A stretch of 64,000 nt of DNA from Allopusillimonas ginsengisoli. Lineage in GTDB: Bacteria > Pseudomonadota > Gammaproteobacteria > Burkholderiales > Burkholderiaceae_B. Numbering within the stretch: position 1 is the first letter of the stretch; each line of letters starts with the position of its first letter. Shown in pieces: positions 24,588 to 31,736 of the stretch. Under the pieces are notes generated by a model, which was given only the letters and a program-made list of their open reading frames with translations, was not told the origin of the DNA and searched no databases. The DNA lies in NCBI GenBank assembly GCA_005239165.1, contig RAPG01000016.1, positions 28,286-92,285 on the forward strand. The letters are read 5' to 3'. Both the position numbers and the translations under genes were made by a program.

Positions 24588-25913
24588 TCACGACTGAGCA
24601 GTTTGCCCCAGCGTCTCGCGTATTTTCTGTTTGGTTGATACCAACAGGCGCAGGGCGTGGAGCATATGTAGCAGCAGCCAGGCTGCCGATGCCAGCAGTG
24701 CCAGCGCGCCTGCCCGGGCCGCGTACGGAACGTGCAGGCTGGCCGCGATAAGCAGCACCAATGCCAGCAAATGCACGACGAACTGCTGCTTGGCTTTTGC
24801 GTCAGGAATCATCTGCCTGACCTTAGGGATAAATGGTAATGCCACCTGCAGGCCGCGCTGACAATGAAACCATGTCAAAAACGGTACTATTTTATACAGC
24901 ATGCCGTTTACCGCTGACCAGGCAAAACCCACTATAAACAGCATGGCAAGCGTGACCGACATGTCGGTGCCTGTTAGCAGTTGCGCCAGCCATACAGGGG
25001 CACAGGCCGCCAGGCAGGTCATTGATGTACGCCAGAACAAGGTGGTAGCGTCGGGTTCAGGTCGCTTGCGTGTCCAGATTAAATAAAACGTTTCGCCGGC
25101 AAATACCAGGTAGGCCACAACTAAAAGCACCTGCACAATGATGTCGAGGTCGACGCTGCCCCAGCCCATTACCGTAAACGTGTGTGCAATAAGCAGCACA
25201 ATAATTGTTGGCGTCAGCCAGCGCGTGATAATTTTTGGGTAAAGTTCAGTGACCTGGAACATGGGGATAAGCTGAAACGACATGGCAATGACCAGCAAGC
25301 CTATCCAGCCCAGCAGCCCCCACGTGGCGTGAAGATCGGTAAACAGGCGGTTCGGTGTCACCGAGGCCCCAAGCTGGCCGGCCAGTGAAGCGCCGATGAT
25401 CAGCGTGACCAGCAGCGCAGCCAGGGCAAACCGTACGCCTGCCAGAATCTCAACCGAGCCTTTTGACGCGTTCTTGCGATGCCTCCACCAACCGCCCACA
25501 ACCGCGACGGGAAGCCATAGCAATGCGATGGTCAATAGTGCTACAGCAGCGTGGTACAGCCAGGGTGTACCAACCAGAAACGCGGCCACCAAAGCCAGTG
25601 TGCCCAGGCCCAGCCCGATATGAACCACCGTGGCGGTAAGCCGTGGAGCAAGAATGTGTATGTTGGTGGCTACAGGCAGTATCTGCATCATGGCGCCAGC
25701 CATCGCGTGAGCCAGGGCGCCCAGCGTAAACAGGTGCGTCAGCGCCAGCGCTTGCGGTGTCCAGCGCGAGACAAAGGCCATGGGGCCGGCCCACAGCAGC
25801 AGCAATGCCGCCAGCAGCACAAACAGGGGTGTGCTGAACATAAATCGCAGCGGTACGCTGGCTGCGGGAGAATTATTCAGGGAAAGTGCACGCTGCATGG
25901 TTTGTCGGACCAA
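24588..25913 (-). CDS. Polytopic membrane protein, NnrS/heme-copper-subunit-I-like
   Basis: A 441-residue protein with about 12 membrane helices. Conserved-looking histidines lie within or beside helices: LTHLFTLGALAHAMAGAMMQILPVATN (cited in part), TDLHATWGLLGW and LYKIVPFLTWFHCQRG. It recalls NnrS and a family of subunit-I-like proteins found beside denitrification genes, but the NnrS signature (HAHEM) is not seen, so I leave the family open. It lies tail to tail with the DNR-like regulator gene and divergently from the ubiUVT operon; the FNR-like box at 25970 sits in the shared promoter region. A role under NO or low oxygen, perhaps involving heme, is inferred from context. Confidence 0.6.
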   Translation of the reverse strand: MVRQTMQRALSLNNSPAASVPLRFMFSTPLFVLLAALLLLWAGPMAFVSRWTPQALALTHLFTLGALAHAMAGAMMQILPVATNIHILAPRLTATVVHIGLGLGTLALVAAFLVGTPWLYHAAVALLTIALLWLPVAVVGGWWRHRKNASKGSVEILAGVRFALAALLVTLIIGASLAGQLGASVTPNRLFTDLHATWGLLGWIGLLVIAMSFQLIPMFQVTELYPKIITRWLTPTIIVLLIAHTFTVMGWGSVDLDIIVQVLLVVAYLVFAGETFYLIWTRKRPEPDATTLFWRTSMTCLAACAPVWLAQLLTGTDMSVTLAMLFIVGFAWSAVNGMLYKIVPFLTWFHCQRGLQVALPFIPKVRQMIPDAKAKQQFVVHLLALVLLIAASLHVPYAARAGALALLASAAWLLLHMLHALRLLVSTKQKIRETLGQTAQS

Positions 25914-25969
25914 CGTCGAGTGAAAGATGCCCGATTGTAAGACCAGTGCTCACGCTAAACGGCTTAACT

Positions 25970-25983
25970 TTGATATTAATTAA
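25970..25983. promoter_or_regulatory. FNR/DNR-like box in divergent promoter of ubiUVT operon
   Basis: TTGAT-atta-ATTAA matches the FNR/DNR consensus at nine of ten positions. It sits 57 bases from the start of the leftward membrane-protein gene and 73 bases from the rightward operon's first gene, so it could serve either promoter. Binding is inferred. Confidence 0.65.
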
Positions 25984-26055
25984 GGAATCAAGTGTCATCT
26001 GCCTGCATAGTGGCAGTTGCGCCACTGTGCGAAAAATTTGGTAAGGACATTTATT

Positions 26056-27264
26056 GTGTTGCAGACAGCATTAGATCGGCTCAAGATTAAGGGCAAGTCA
26101 CTGCTACCCATCGTGCAAGGTGGCATGGGGGTAGGTGTATCGGCTCACAGGCTCGCCGGCAGTGTGGCAGCGCTCGACGCCTTCGGAACAATCTCCAGTG
26201 TCGATCTGCGTCGCCATCACCCTGACCTTATGGTAAAAACCGGAAAATCACGTGACAGGGCACTTATTGACTCGGCCAACCTCGAAGCACTCGATCGCGA
26301 AGTAAATGCCGCGCGCACACTGGCAGGCGGCAGGGGCATGATTGGTGTAAACATCATGCGCGCTGTGTCTGAGTACGCCTCATATGTACGTCAGGCCTGC
26401 GAAAGCGGCGCTGACGCTGTGGTGGTGGGCGCAGGATTGCCGTTAGACCTGCCCGAGCTTACCTCGAATTTTTCGAAGGTAGCCATTATCCCCATACTTT
26501 CTGATGTGCGCGGTATCGGGCTGGTGCTCAAAAAGTGGATGCGCAAGCAACGATTGCCTGACGCTATTGTTATCGAAAACCCCAAATACGCAGCCGGCCA
26601 CCTGGGTGCCCCTACGCCTGAAGGGCTGAATAATCCTAATTTTGCGTTTCCGCATGTTCTCGAGGGCACACGTCAGTTGTTCAAAGACATGGGCCTCGAA
26701 AGCGAGAACATTCCGCTCATCGCTGCCGGGGGCGTAAATTCGCACGAGCAGGTGCGCTTGCTGATGGGCATGGGTGCCGATGCTGTGCAGCTTGGTTCAG
26801 CGTTTGCCGTCACCGAAGAAGGCGATGCCCATCCCAATTTCAAAAAGGTACTGGTTGAGGCCAGACCCGAAGACATCGTTACGTTCATGAGTGTGGCAGG
26901 TTTGCCTGCCCGTGCCGTGCGCACCCCCTGGCTTGCAAGCTATCTGGCACGCGAAGAAAAACTGCAGCGTGCAGCAAAACAGCGGCCGTGTACGGTTGGG
27001 TTCGATTGTCTGGTGTCATGTGGCTTGCGTGATGGCATCGCCAAGCACGGTCAGTTTTGTATTGATACGCGGCTTGCGTTTGCGCTGGCCGGCGATATAG
27101 AGCGCGGCCTGTTTTTCCGCGGTTCCGAAAAACTGCCTTTTGGCAATGCCATTCGATCGGCTCGTGAGCTCATAGACTATCTACTCAACGGCGTGAAACC
27201 CGTACTCAATATTGTGCAGTATCCAACGGTCCGTGCGGCTGAGTCAGCCCTGGTACCCGCCTGA
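26056..27264 (+). CDS. Nitronate monooxygenase-like (2-nitropropane dioxygenase family) flavoprotein
   Basis: A 402-residue FMN TIM-barrel protein. Family segments are LLPIVQGGMGVGVSAHRLAG at the N-terminus, GADAVVVGAGLPLDLPEL, AIVIENPKYAAGHLG with a His at the place of the catalytic base region, and IPLIAAGGVNSHEQVRLLMGMGADAVQLGSAF (cited in part), the phosphate-binding GG and GADAVQLG motifs. A C-terminal extension holds three Cys (VGFDCLVSCGLRD, HGQFCIDT). The start is GTG at 26056 with AAGGA eight bases upstream. It is the first gene after the FNR-like box and is followed 52 bases later by ubiU. Whether it detoxifies nitro compounds or serves anaerobic quinone synthesis is unknown. Confidence 0.8.
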   Translation: MLQTALDRLKIKGKSLLPIVQGGMGVGVSAHRLAGSVAALDAFGTISSVDLRRHHPDLMVKTGKSRDRALIDSANLEALDREVNAARTLAGGRGMIGVNIMRAVSEYASYVRQACESGADAVVVGAGLPLDLPELTSNFSKVAIIPILSDVRGIGLVLKKWMRKQRLPDAIVIENPKYAAGHLGAPTPEGLNNPNFAFPHVLEGTRQLFKDMGLESENIPLIAAGGVNSHEQVRLLMGMGADAVQLGSAFAVTEEGDAHPNFKKVLVEARPEDIVTFMSVAGLPARAVRTPWLASYLAREEKLQRAAKQRPCTVGFDCLVSCGLRDGIAKHGQFCIDTRLAFALAGDIERGLFFRGSEKLPFGNAIRSARELIDYLLNGVKPVLNIVQYPTVRAAESALVPA

Positions 27265-27316
27265 GCGCGTGTTTCAGTAGCGTTTTCCTCGCATTTATGT
27301 GGTAGTGATGTAAACC

Positions 27317-28354
27317 ATGCAAATAAACCTTCCAGAAGCTGCGGGTAATCGTCCGCAGATGGAACTCGTATGCCCTGCGGGCAGTCTTCCTGCCCTCAAG
27401 GCGGCGGTCGACAACGGCGCAAACTGTGTATATCTGGGTTTCAAAGACGCAACCAATGCGCGCAATTTCGCAGGCCTTAACTTTGACGAAGCAGCCATTA
27501 ACGAAGGAATACGGTATGCGCATGACCGTGGCTGCAAGGTGTTGCTGGCGCTCAATACTTACCCGCAGCCATCAGGCTGGCAGTTGTGGCGTGAAGCTGT
27601 CGACCGCGCTGCGGGGTCGGGCATTGATGCCATGATTGTTGCTGATCCCGGGCTGATGCAATATGCCTGTGAGCGTCATCCGCATATGAGGCTGCATCTT
27701 TCTGTGCAAGGCTCGGCCACTAATCACGACGCCATCAATTTTTATCATAAGCATTTCGGTATTTCGCGGGCCGTGCTGCCTCGGGTGCTGTCCATGCCAC
27801 AGGTGGAGCAGCTCGCCGAAAATACGCCGGTCGAAATTGAGGTGTTTGGTTTTGGCAGTTTGTGTGTAATGGTCGAAGGCCGTTGCGCTCTGTCGTCTTA
27901 CGCTACGGGTGAATCGCCCAATACTCATGGCGTGTGTTCGCCTGCCAAAGCTGTGCGCTGGCAGGAAACTCCGCAAGGGCTGGAGTCGCGGCTTAATGGC
28001 GTGCTGATCGATCGCTACGCTGACAACGAAAACGCTGGCTACCCCACGCTATGCAAGGGCCGCTTTGATGTGGCCGAAGAAAATTACTACGCCCTTGAAG
28101 AGCCTACCAGCCTTAACACACTCGAATTGCTGCCGCGCCTGGCGCAGATAGGTGTGCGAGCCATCAAAATAGAGGGCCGCCAGCGCAGCCCGGCCTACGT
28201 GGCGCAGGTTACGCGCGTCTGGCGCGAAGCTATAGATCAGTGCCTGGCCAATGCGGCCCGCTATTCGGTGAAGCCGGTGTGGATGAGTGCGTTGAATAAA
28301 GTGGCCGAGGGGCAGCAGCATACGCTGGGCGCTTATCACCGCCCCTGGAAATAA
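27317..28354 (+). CDS. ubiU: O2-independent ubiquinone hydroxylase subunit UbiU (U32 family)
   Basis: A 345-residue peptidase-U32-family protein. With UbiV it forms an iron-sulfur complex that hydroxylates ubiquinone precursors without O2. Four cysteines with the UbiU spacing are Cys183, Cys190, Cys207 and Cys246 (SLCVMVEGRC, GVCSPA, YPTLCKGRF), matching the 4Fe-4S ligands. The N-terminal MELVCPAGSLPALKAAVDNGA and the ELLPRLAQIGVRAIKIEGRQRS segment are classic U32. It is followed by ubiV, yqfA and ubiT in one direction. Expression probably comes from the FNR-like box at 25970. Confidence 0.92.
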   Translation: MQINLPEAAGNRPQMELVCPAGSLPALKAAVDNGANCVYLGFKDATNARNFAGLNFDEAAINEGIRYAHDRGCKVLLALNTYPQPSGWQLWREAVDRAAGSGIDAMIVADPGLMQYACERHPHMRLHLSVQGSATNHDAINFYHKHFGISRAVLPRVLSMPQVEQLAENTPVEIEVFGFGSLCVMVEGRCALSSYATGESPNTHGVCSPAKAVRWQETPQGLESRLNGVLIDRYADNENAGYPTLCKGRFDVAEENYYALEEPTSLNTLELLPRLAQIGVRAIKIEGRQRSPAYVAQVTRVWREAIDQCLANAARYSVKPVWMSALNKVAEGQQHTLGAYHRPWK

Positions 28355-28510
28355 TGCGCATACGCTTCATCTAAGTGGGCTGCATGCGTTTAATGCGATT
28401 GCAGGCCGGCAGGGTACGCTGGGCCGGTGCGTCGCAGGGTGCTGGCCGTGCCAGCCAGTGAACAACAGGATAGCAAGTATGAAAAAGTCCCAGGCCATCA
28501 GGAGTGAATC

Positions 28511-29398
28511 ATGAAGATCGCTCTGGGTCCCGTTCAGTATTATTGGTCGCGTGTGACCATGCTGCAGTTTTACGAATCTATGTGTGAGTCGCCTTTCGAC
28601 ATTGTTTATCTGGGCGAAACAGTATGTTCGCGCCGTCATGAACTGCGCCTCTCAGACTGGCTGGAAATCGCGCAGATGATGGCAGACGCCGGTAAAGAGG
28701 TGGTGCTCTCGACGCAGGTATTACTCGAGTCCGGCAAAGACCTCAAAGATATGCGCAAGATCGCTGAAAACGGCCAGTTCCTGGTTGAAGCCAATGATAT
28801 GGGCGCAGTCAACCGTATGGAAGGGCTACCATTCGTGGCCGGGCCTTTCCTCAATATCTATAACAGTCCGGTGTTGCGTATTGTGTCTGACCTGGGCGCC
28901 AGACGCTGGGTCATGCCGCTAGAAATGGGGGCTGCGGGCCTGGCCGAGCTGCAACAAGATCGGCCCGAAGGAATGCAGACTGAGGTGTTCGCCTATGGGC
29001 GCATGCCTCTGGCGTTTTCGGCCCGCTGTTTTACCGCACGCCATCGCAATATTCCGAAAGATGATTGCCAGTATGTGTGCATGGATCACCCAGACGGCCT
29101 GATGCTGCATACGCGTGAGGGCCAGCCTTTTCTGGTACTCAATGGTATTCAGACCCAGTCGGCGTTGGTGTACAACCTGATTCGCGAATTGGATGCTCTG
29201 CGGGCTCAGGGGGTAGACGTGCTGCGCATTAGCCCCCAGTCAGAGCATACGGCTGAGGTTGTATCATTGTTCCATCAGGCCATCCAGGGCAATCTAGCCA
29301 CTTCTTCTGCCTTCGACCAAATTATGCCCTTGATGCCGGCCGGCCCCTGTAATGGGTATTGGCATGGCAAGCCCGGTCTTGAATACCGGGTTGCGTAA
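28511..29398 (+). CDS. ubiV: O2-independent ubiquinone hydroxylase subunit UbiV (U32 family)
   Basis: A 295-residue U32-family partner of UbiU. Cluster cysteines are Cys39, Cys173, Cys186 and Cys190 (ETVCSRRHE, ARCFTARH, DDCQYVC), with the same 13- and 4-residue spacing as E. coli UbiV. The N-terminus MKIALGPVQYYW and the segment AYGRMPLAFSARCF are typical. A 156-base gap separates it from ubiU, but no terminator was seen there, so co-transcription is likely. It is followed after 14 bases by the hemolysin-III-like gene. Confidence 0.92.
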   Translation: MKIALGPVQYYWSRVTMLQFYESMCESPFDIVYLGETVCSRRHELRLSDWLEIAQMMADAGKEVVLSTQVLLESGKDLKDMRKIAENGQFLVEANDMGAVNRMEGLPFVAGPFLNIYNSPVLRIVSDLGARRWVMPLEMGAAGLAELQQDRPEGMQTEVFAYGRMPLAFSARCFTARHRNIPKDDCQYVCMDHPDGLMLHTREGQPFLVLNGIQTQSALVYNLIRELDALRAQGVDVLRISPQSEHTAEVVSLFHQAIQGNLATSSAFDQIMPLMPAGPCNGYWHGKPGLEYRVA

Positions 29399-29412
29399 CG
29401 AAAGGCACAAGT

Positions 29413-30012
29413 ATGTATTACGGTGAAAAATTCAACAGTATCAGTCACCTGGTAGGCGCTGCGCTGGCGGCGGTGGGTGCAGTTATCCTGATTGTTATTG
29501 CGTCACTAACGGGCGATCCCTGGAAGATCATTAGTTTCAGTATCTATGGCGTCATGCTTTTGAGCCTGTATTTAACCTCTACGCTGTATCACAGCTTGCG
29601 GGGCCGGGCCAAGCGTATATGGTGCAAGTTCGATCACTGCGCCATTTATCTGCTTATTGCCGGAAGCTATACGCCGTTTGCGCTGGTAAGTCTGCGCGGG
29701 CCATGGGGCTGGACGCTCTTTAGCGCTGTTTGGAGCCTGGCCATACTGGGCATTGTTCAGGAGATATGGCTGGCCAAAGGCCTGCGTATTTTGTCGCTGG
29801 TGTTGTACGTGTTGATGGGCTGGCTGGCGGTGGTTGCGGTTGGGCCGCTGATTAACGCTTTGAGCTGGGACGGCTTCGTCTGGCTTGCGGCAGGAGGCCT
29901 GTTTTATACGGTCGGTATCATCTTTTACGCCACTGACGAAAAATGGCGATATGGGCATGGCGTCTGGCACCTGTTTGTGCTGGGTGGCAGCGCCTGCCAT
30001 TATTTGCGGTAA
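29413..30012 (+). CDS. yqfA: Hemolysin III/YqfA-like PAQR membrane protein
   Basis: A 199-residue protein with seven predicted helices and the PAQR/hemolysin-III motifs: N-terminal EKFNSISHLVGA, STLYHSL with the first His, FDHCAIYLLIAGSYTPF with the Asp-His pair, and HGVWHLFVLGGSACHYL with the last two His. These residues form a putative zinc site in the PAQR fold. E. coli YqfA is an inner-membrane protein linked to fatty-acid metabolism whose exact reaction is not settled. Here it sits inside the ubiU-ubiV-ubiT operon, 14 bases after ubiV, so it is probably expressed when oxygen is low. Confidence 0.85.
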   Translation: MYYGEKFNSISHLVGAALAAVGAVILIVIASLTGDPWKIISFSIYGVMLLSLYLTSTLYHSLRGRAKRIWCKFDHCAIYLLIAGSYTPFALVSLRGPWGWTLFSAVWSLAILGIVQEIWLAKGLRILSLVLYVLMGWLAVVAVGPLINALSWDGFVWLAAGGLFYTVGIIFYATDEKWRYGHGVWHLFVLGGSACHYLR

Positions 30013-30052
30013 TTAATTACGTGGCCTGACAACCCTTTTGTTTGAGAAATGC

Positions 30053-30538
30053 ATGAGCACAGGTGAATACGCTTTCCCCGCAGCCGCTGGCAAGCTGCTG
30101 TCCCGCTTACCGGCTTATCCTGGTTCGCTGTTGTTTGTGACGGGGCTTAATCTGGCGCTCGCAAAGCATCTTCCCGAAGATACACTGCTTGCGCTTGAAG
30201 GCCGTAAATTGCGCATACTGGCGCGTGACGTCGGAGTGGGGTTTGACTTCACATGGCGTGGCGGCAAGTTTTCCGCCATGCAGCCTGGCGGGGAGGTCGC
30301 TCTGACCATCTCGGCGAGTACGCGTGATTTCTGGCTGATGGCGCAACGTAAAGAAGACCCCGATACACTGTTTTTCAGCCGCCGTCTCTCTATGGAAGGC
30401 GACACTGAGTTGGGGCTGATGGTAAAGAATACGCTTGATGCCATCGATATGTCGGTGTTCACGCCCGCCAGCATGTTGCCCAAAGGCTTGTTGCAGCGTC
30501 TGCCTATGCCCCCGGGTTTCAGGCGCTCGGGCAACTGA
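30053..30538 (+). CDS. ubiT: Anaerobic ubiquinone biosynthesis accessory factor UbiT (SCP2 domain)
   Basis: A 161-residue protein with a sterol-carrier-protein-2 (SCP2) lipid-binding domain (ALEGRKLRILARDVGVGFDF, AMQPGGEVALTISAS) and the UbiT C-terminus DPDTLFFSRRLSMEGDTELGLMVKNTLDAID (cited in part). UbiT binds prenylated quinone intermediates and is the anaerobic counterpart of UbiJ. I chose the ATG at 30053; a TTG reading from 30038 adds five residues that do not fit the family. It is the last gene of the ubiU-ubiV-yqfA-ubiT run, which confirms the assignment of the two U32 genes to ubiquinone synthesis. Confidence 0.9.
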   Translation: MSTGEYAFPAAAGKLLSRLPAYPGSLLFVTGLNLALAKHLPEDTLLALEGRKLRILARDVGVGFDFTWRGGKFSAMQPGGEVALTISASTRDFWLMAQRKEDPDTLFFSRRLSMEGDTELGLMVKNTLDAIDMSVFTPASMLPKGLLQRLPMPPGFRRSGN

Positions 30539-30616
30539 CTAAACGCATATATTCACAAGCTAAGCCCCTTATATTCAGATGCTCGCCAAAGCGTACACGT
30601 CGGCGTGAACAATCCA

Positions 30617-30643
30617 CAAAAAAACCGCGACATGATATCGCGG
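30617..30643 (-). terminator. Rho-independent terminator of nrdD-nrdG operon
   Basis: On the minus strand CCGCGA pairs with TCGCGG around a 7-base loop and is followed by a run of seven T. It lies 56 bases past the nrdG stop. Confidence 0.8.
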
Positions 30644-30698
30644 GGAAAAGCTGGGGTCAGCATGATCTGACAACTGGCAAATCAGACGTTACTCAGGC

Positions 30699-31454
30699 CT
30701 AGGTTTTACGTAAGGTAAAAGCGGGGAACAGCTCTGACAGGCGCTTCACCAGTCCCGCGCTGGGGTAGTCGCGCACCGCTCTGGCGTTTAGCGTTTCATC
30801 ACTGCAGCCCACAGATCGGAACACCTGCAGTGCATAGTTTTCTACGCCCATTTTTGCCAATGTGCAGGCCAGCGCACCGAGCTCGCTTTCGGGCAGCAAG
30901 TCGGGGTGCGCGGTGGTACGGCATTCATAATCAACACCGCTGGCCAGCACCTCTTTAAGGCAGGTTAATGCCGGTGCGCCACTGTCCCGGATGCGTGTGA
31001 TGCGCTCATAGTTGGCAAAGCCGGCTTTAATGTCCAGGCCTATCCAGTCGAGCATGGGCAGTACGCTGCGTAGCCGTTCGGGATGGGTGCCGCCGCTGTG
31101 CAGGCCGATCTTGAAGCCCAATGCACGGGCTTCAAGTATGACGTCGGCCAGGCAGGGGTCCATGGTGGGCTCGCCGCCACTGAACACAACGGCATCGATC
31201 AGGCCAATACGTCGCTCAAGCAAAGCGCGTATGTCTTGCCAGTGCAGAGGGCTTTCGGCTGTGCGCTCTTGCAGATGAGGGTTGTGACAGTAACCGCAGC
31301 GCCATGGGCAGCCTTGTACAAAAATGACAGCAGCCAGTTGTCCGGGATAGTCGGTTGCTGAAAAAGCGGTAATGCCACCCACCTTCAGGCTGCGATGGCG
31401 CCCGGCCTTAACGGTCGAGTTGCTGCGTTGTGCCTCACTAGCCTCAGGCAGCAA
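30699..31454 (-). CDS. nrdG: Anaerobic ribonucleotide reductase activating protein (radical SAM)
   Basis: A 251-residue radical-SAM activase. The cluster cysteines are Cys49, Cys53 and Cys56 in GCPWRCGYCHNPHL, with SAM binding through VFSGGEPTMDP. It would cleave S-adenosylmethionine to generate the glycyl radical on the class III ribonucleotide reductase. It belongs to the longer NrdG-like type found in pseudomonads and burkholderiales. Its ATG overlaps the end of the small glycyl-radical gene by 11 bases, so the two are translationally coupled. A terminator follows. Confidence 0.9.
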   Translation of the reverse strand: MLPEASEAQRSNSTVKAGRHRSLKVGGITAFSATDYPGQLAAVIFVQGCPWRCGYCHNPHLQERTAESPLHWQDIRALLERRIGLIDAVVFSGGEPTMDPCLADVILEARALGFKIGLHSGGTHPERLRSVLPMLDWIGLDIKAGFANYERITRIRDSGAPALTCLKEVLASGVDYECRTTAHPDLLPESELGALACTLAKMGVENYALQVFRSVGCSDETLNARAVRDYPSAGLVKRLSELFPAFTLRKT

Positions 31455-31683
31455 TGCGTGCCCCCCTGTTCTGGCCGCCGGTTTGCGTTGTTATGGGTTG
31501 GGCTGCACCATTAGCGACCGACTCACGAAAATATTTGCGCTCGTGAAATTCGCCTTTCTTGCCAATGTTGAACGATGACATAGGGCGGTGGTAGCCCATG
31601 ACACGCGTCCATATCTCGCAAGGCTGGCGCTCTTCGTCTGAAAGCGTAATGGTGGTGAGCTGGTGTTTATGTGTGGTGTTCAT
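31444..31683 (-). CDS. Stand-alone glycyl-radical segment of class III ribonucleotide reductase
   Basis: A 79-residue protein. Residues 22-52 (CEIWTRVMGYHRP, SFNIGKKGEFHERKYF) match the extreme C-terminal loop of NrdD, where the glycyl radical sits in RVxGY; Gly30 is the candidate radical site. The large NrdD encoded just upstream ends after its zinc-binding cysteines and has no such loop. The small ORF has its own ribosome binding site (AAGGAG ten bases before ATG) and lies 53 bases after the nrdD stop in a different frame, so it is a separate gene and not a simple read-through. It overlaps nrdG by 11 bases. It would dock into NrdD to restore the radical site, much as YfiD/GrcA does for pyruvate formate-lyase. 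The rest of the tail is unremarkable. Confidence 0.8.
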   Translation of the reverse strand: MNTTHKHQLTTITLSDEERQPCEIWTRVMGYHRPMSSFNIGKKGEFHERKYFRESVANGAAQPITTQTGGQNRGARIAA

Positions 31684-31736
31684 GCGTAATGCTCCTTGAG
31701 CGACAGAAAAAGAGATAAAGAACGAATTGCGCGTGG

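Noticed and set aside
24482..24751. Repeat-encoded + strand ORF (Thr-Ala-Ala-Leu units)
   Set aside because: It is made by the 12-base repeat, runs into the convergent membrane-protein gene and has no ribosome binding site that I can support.
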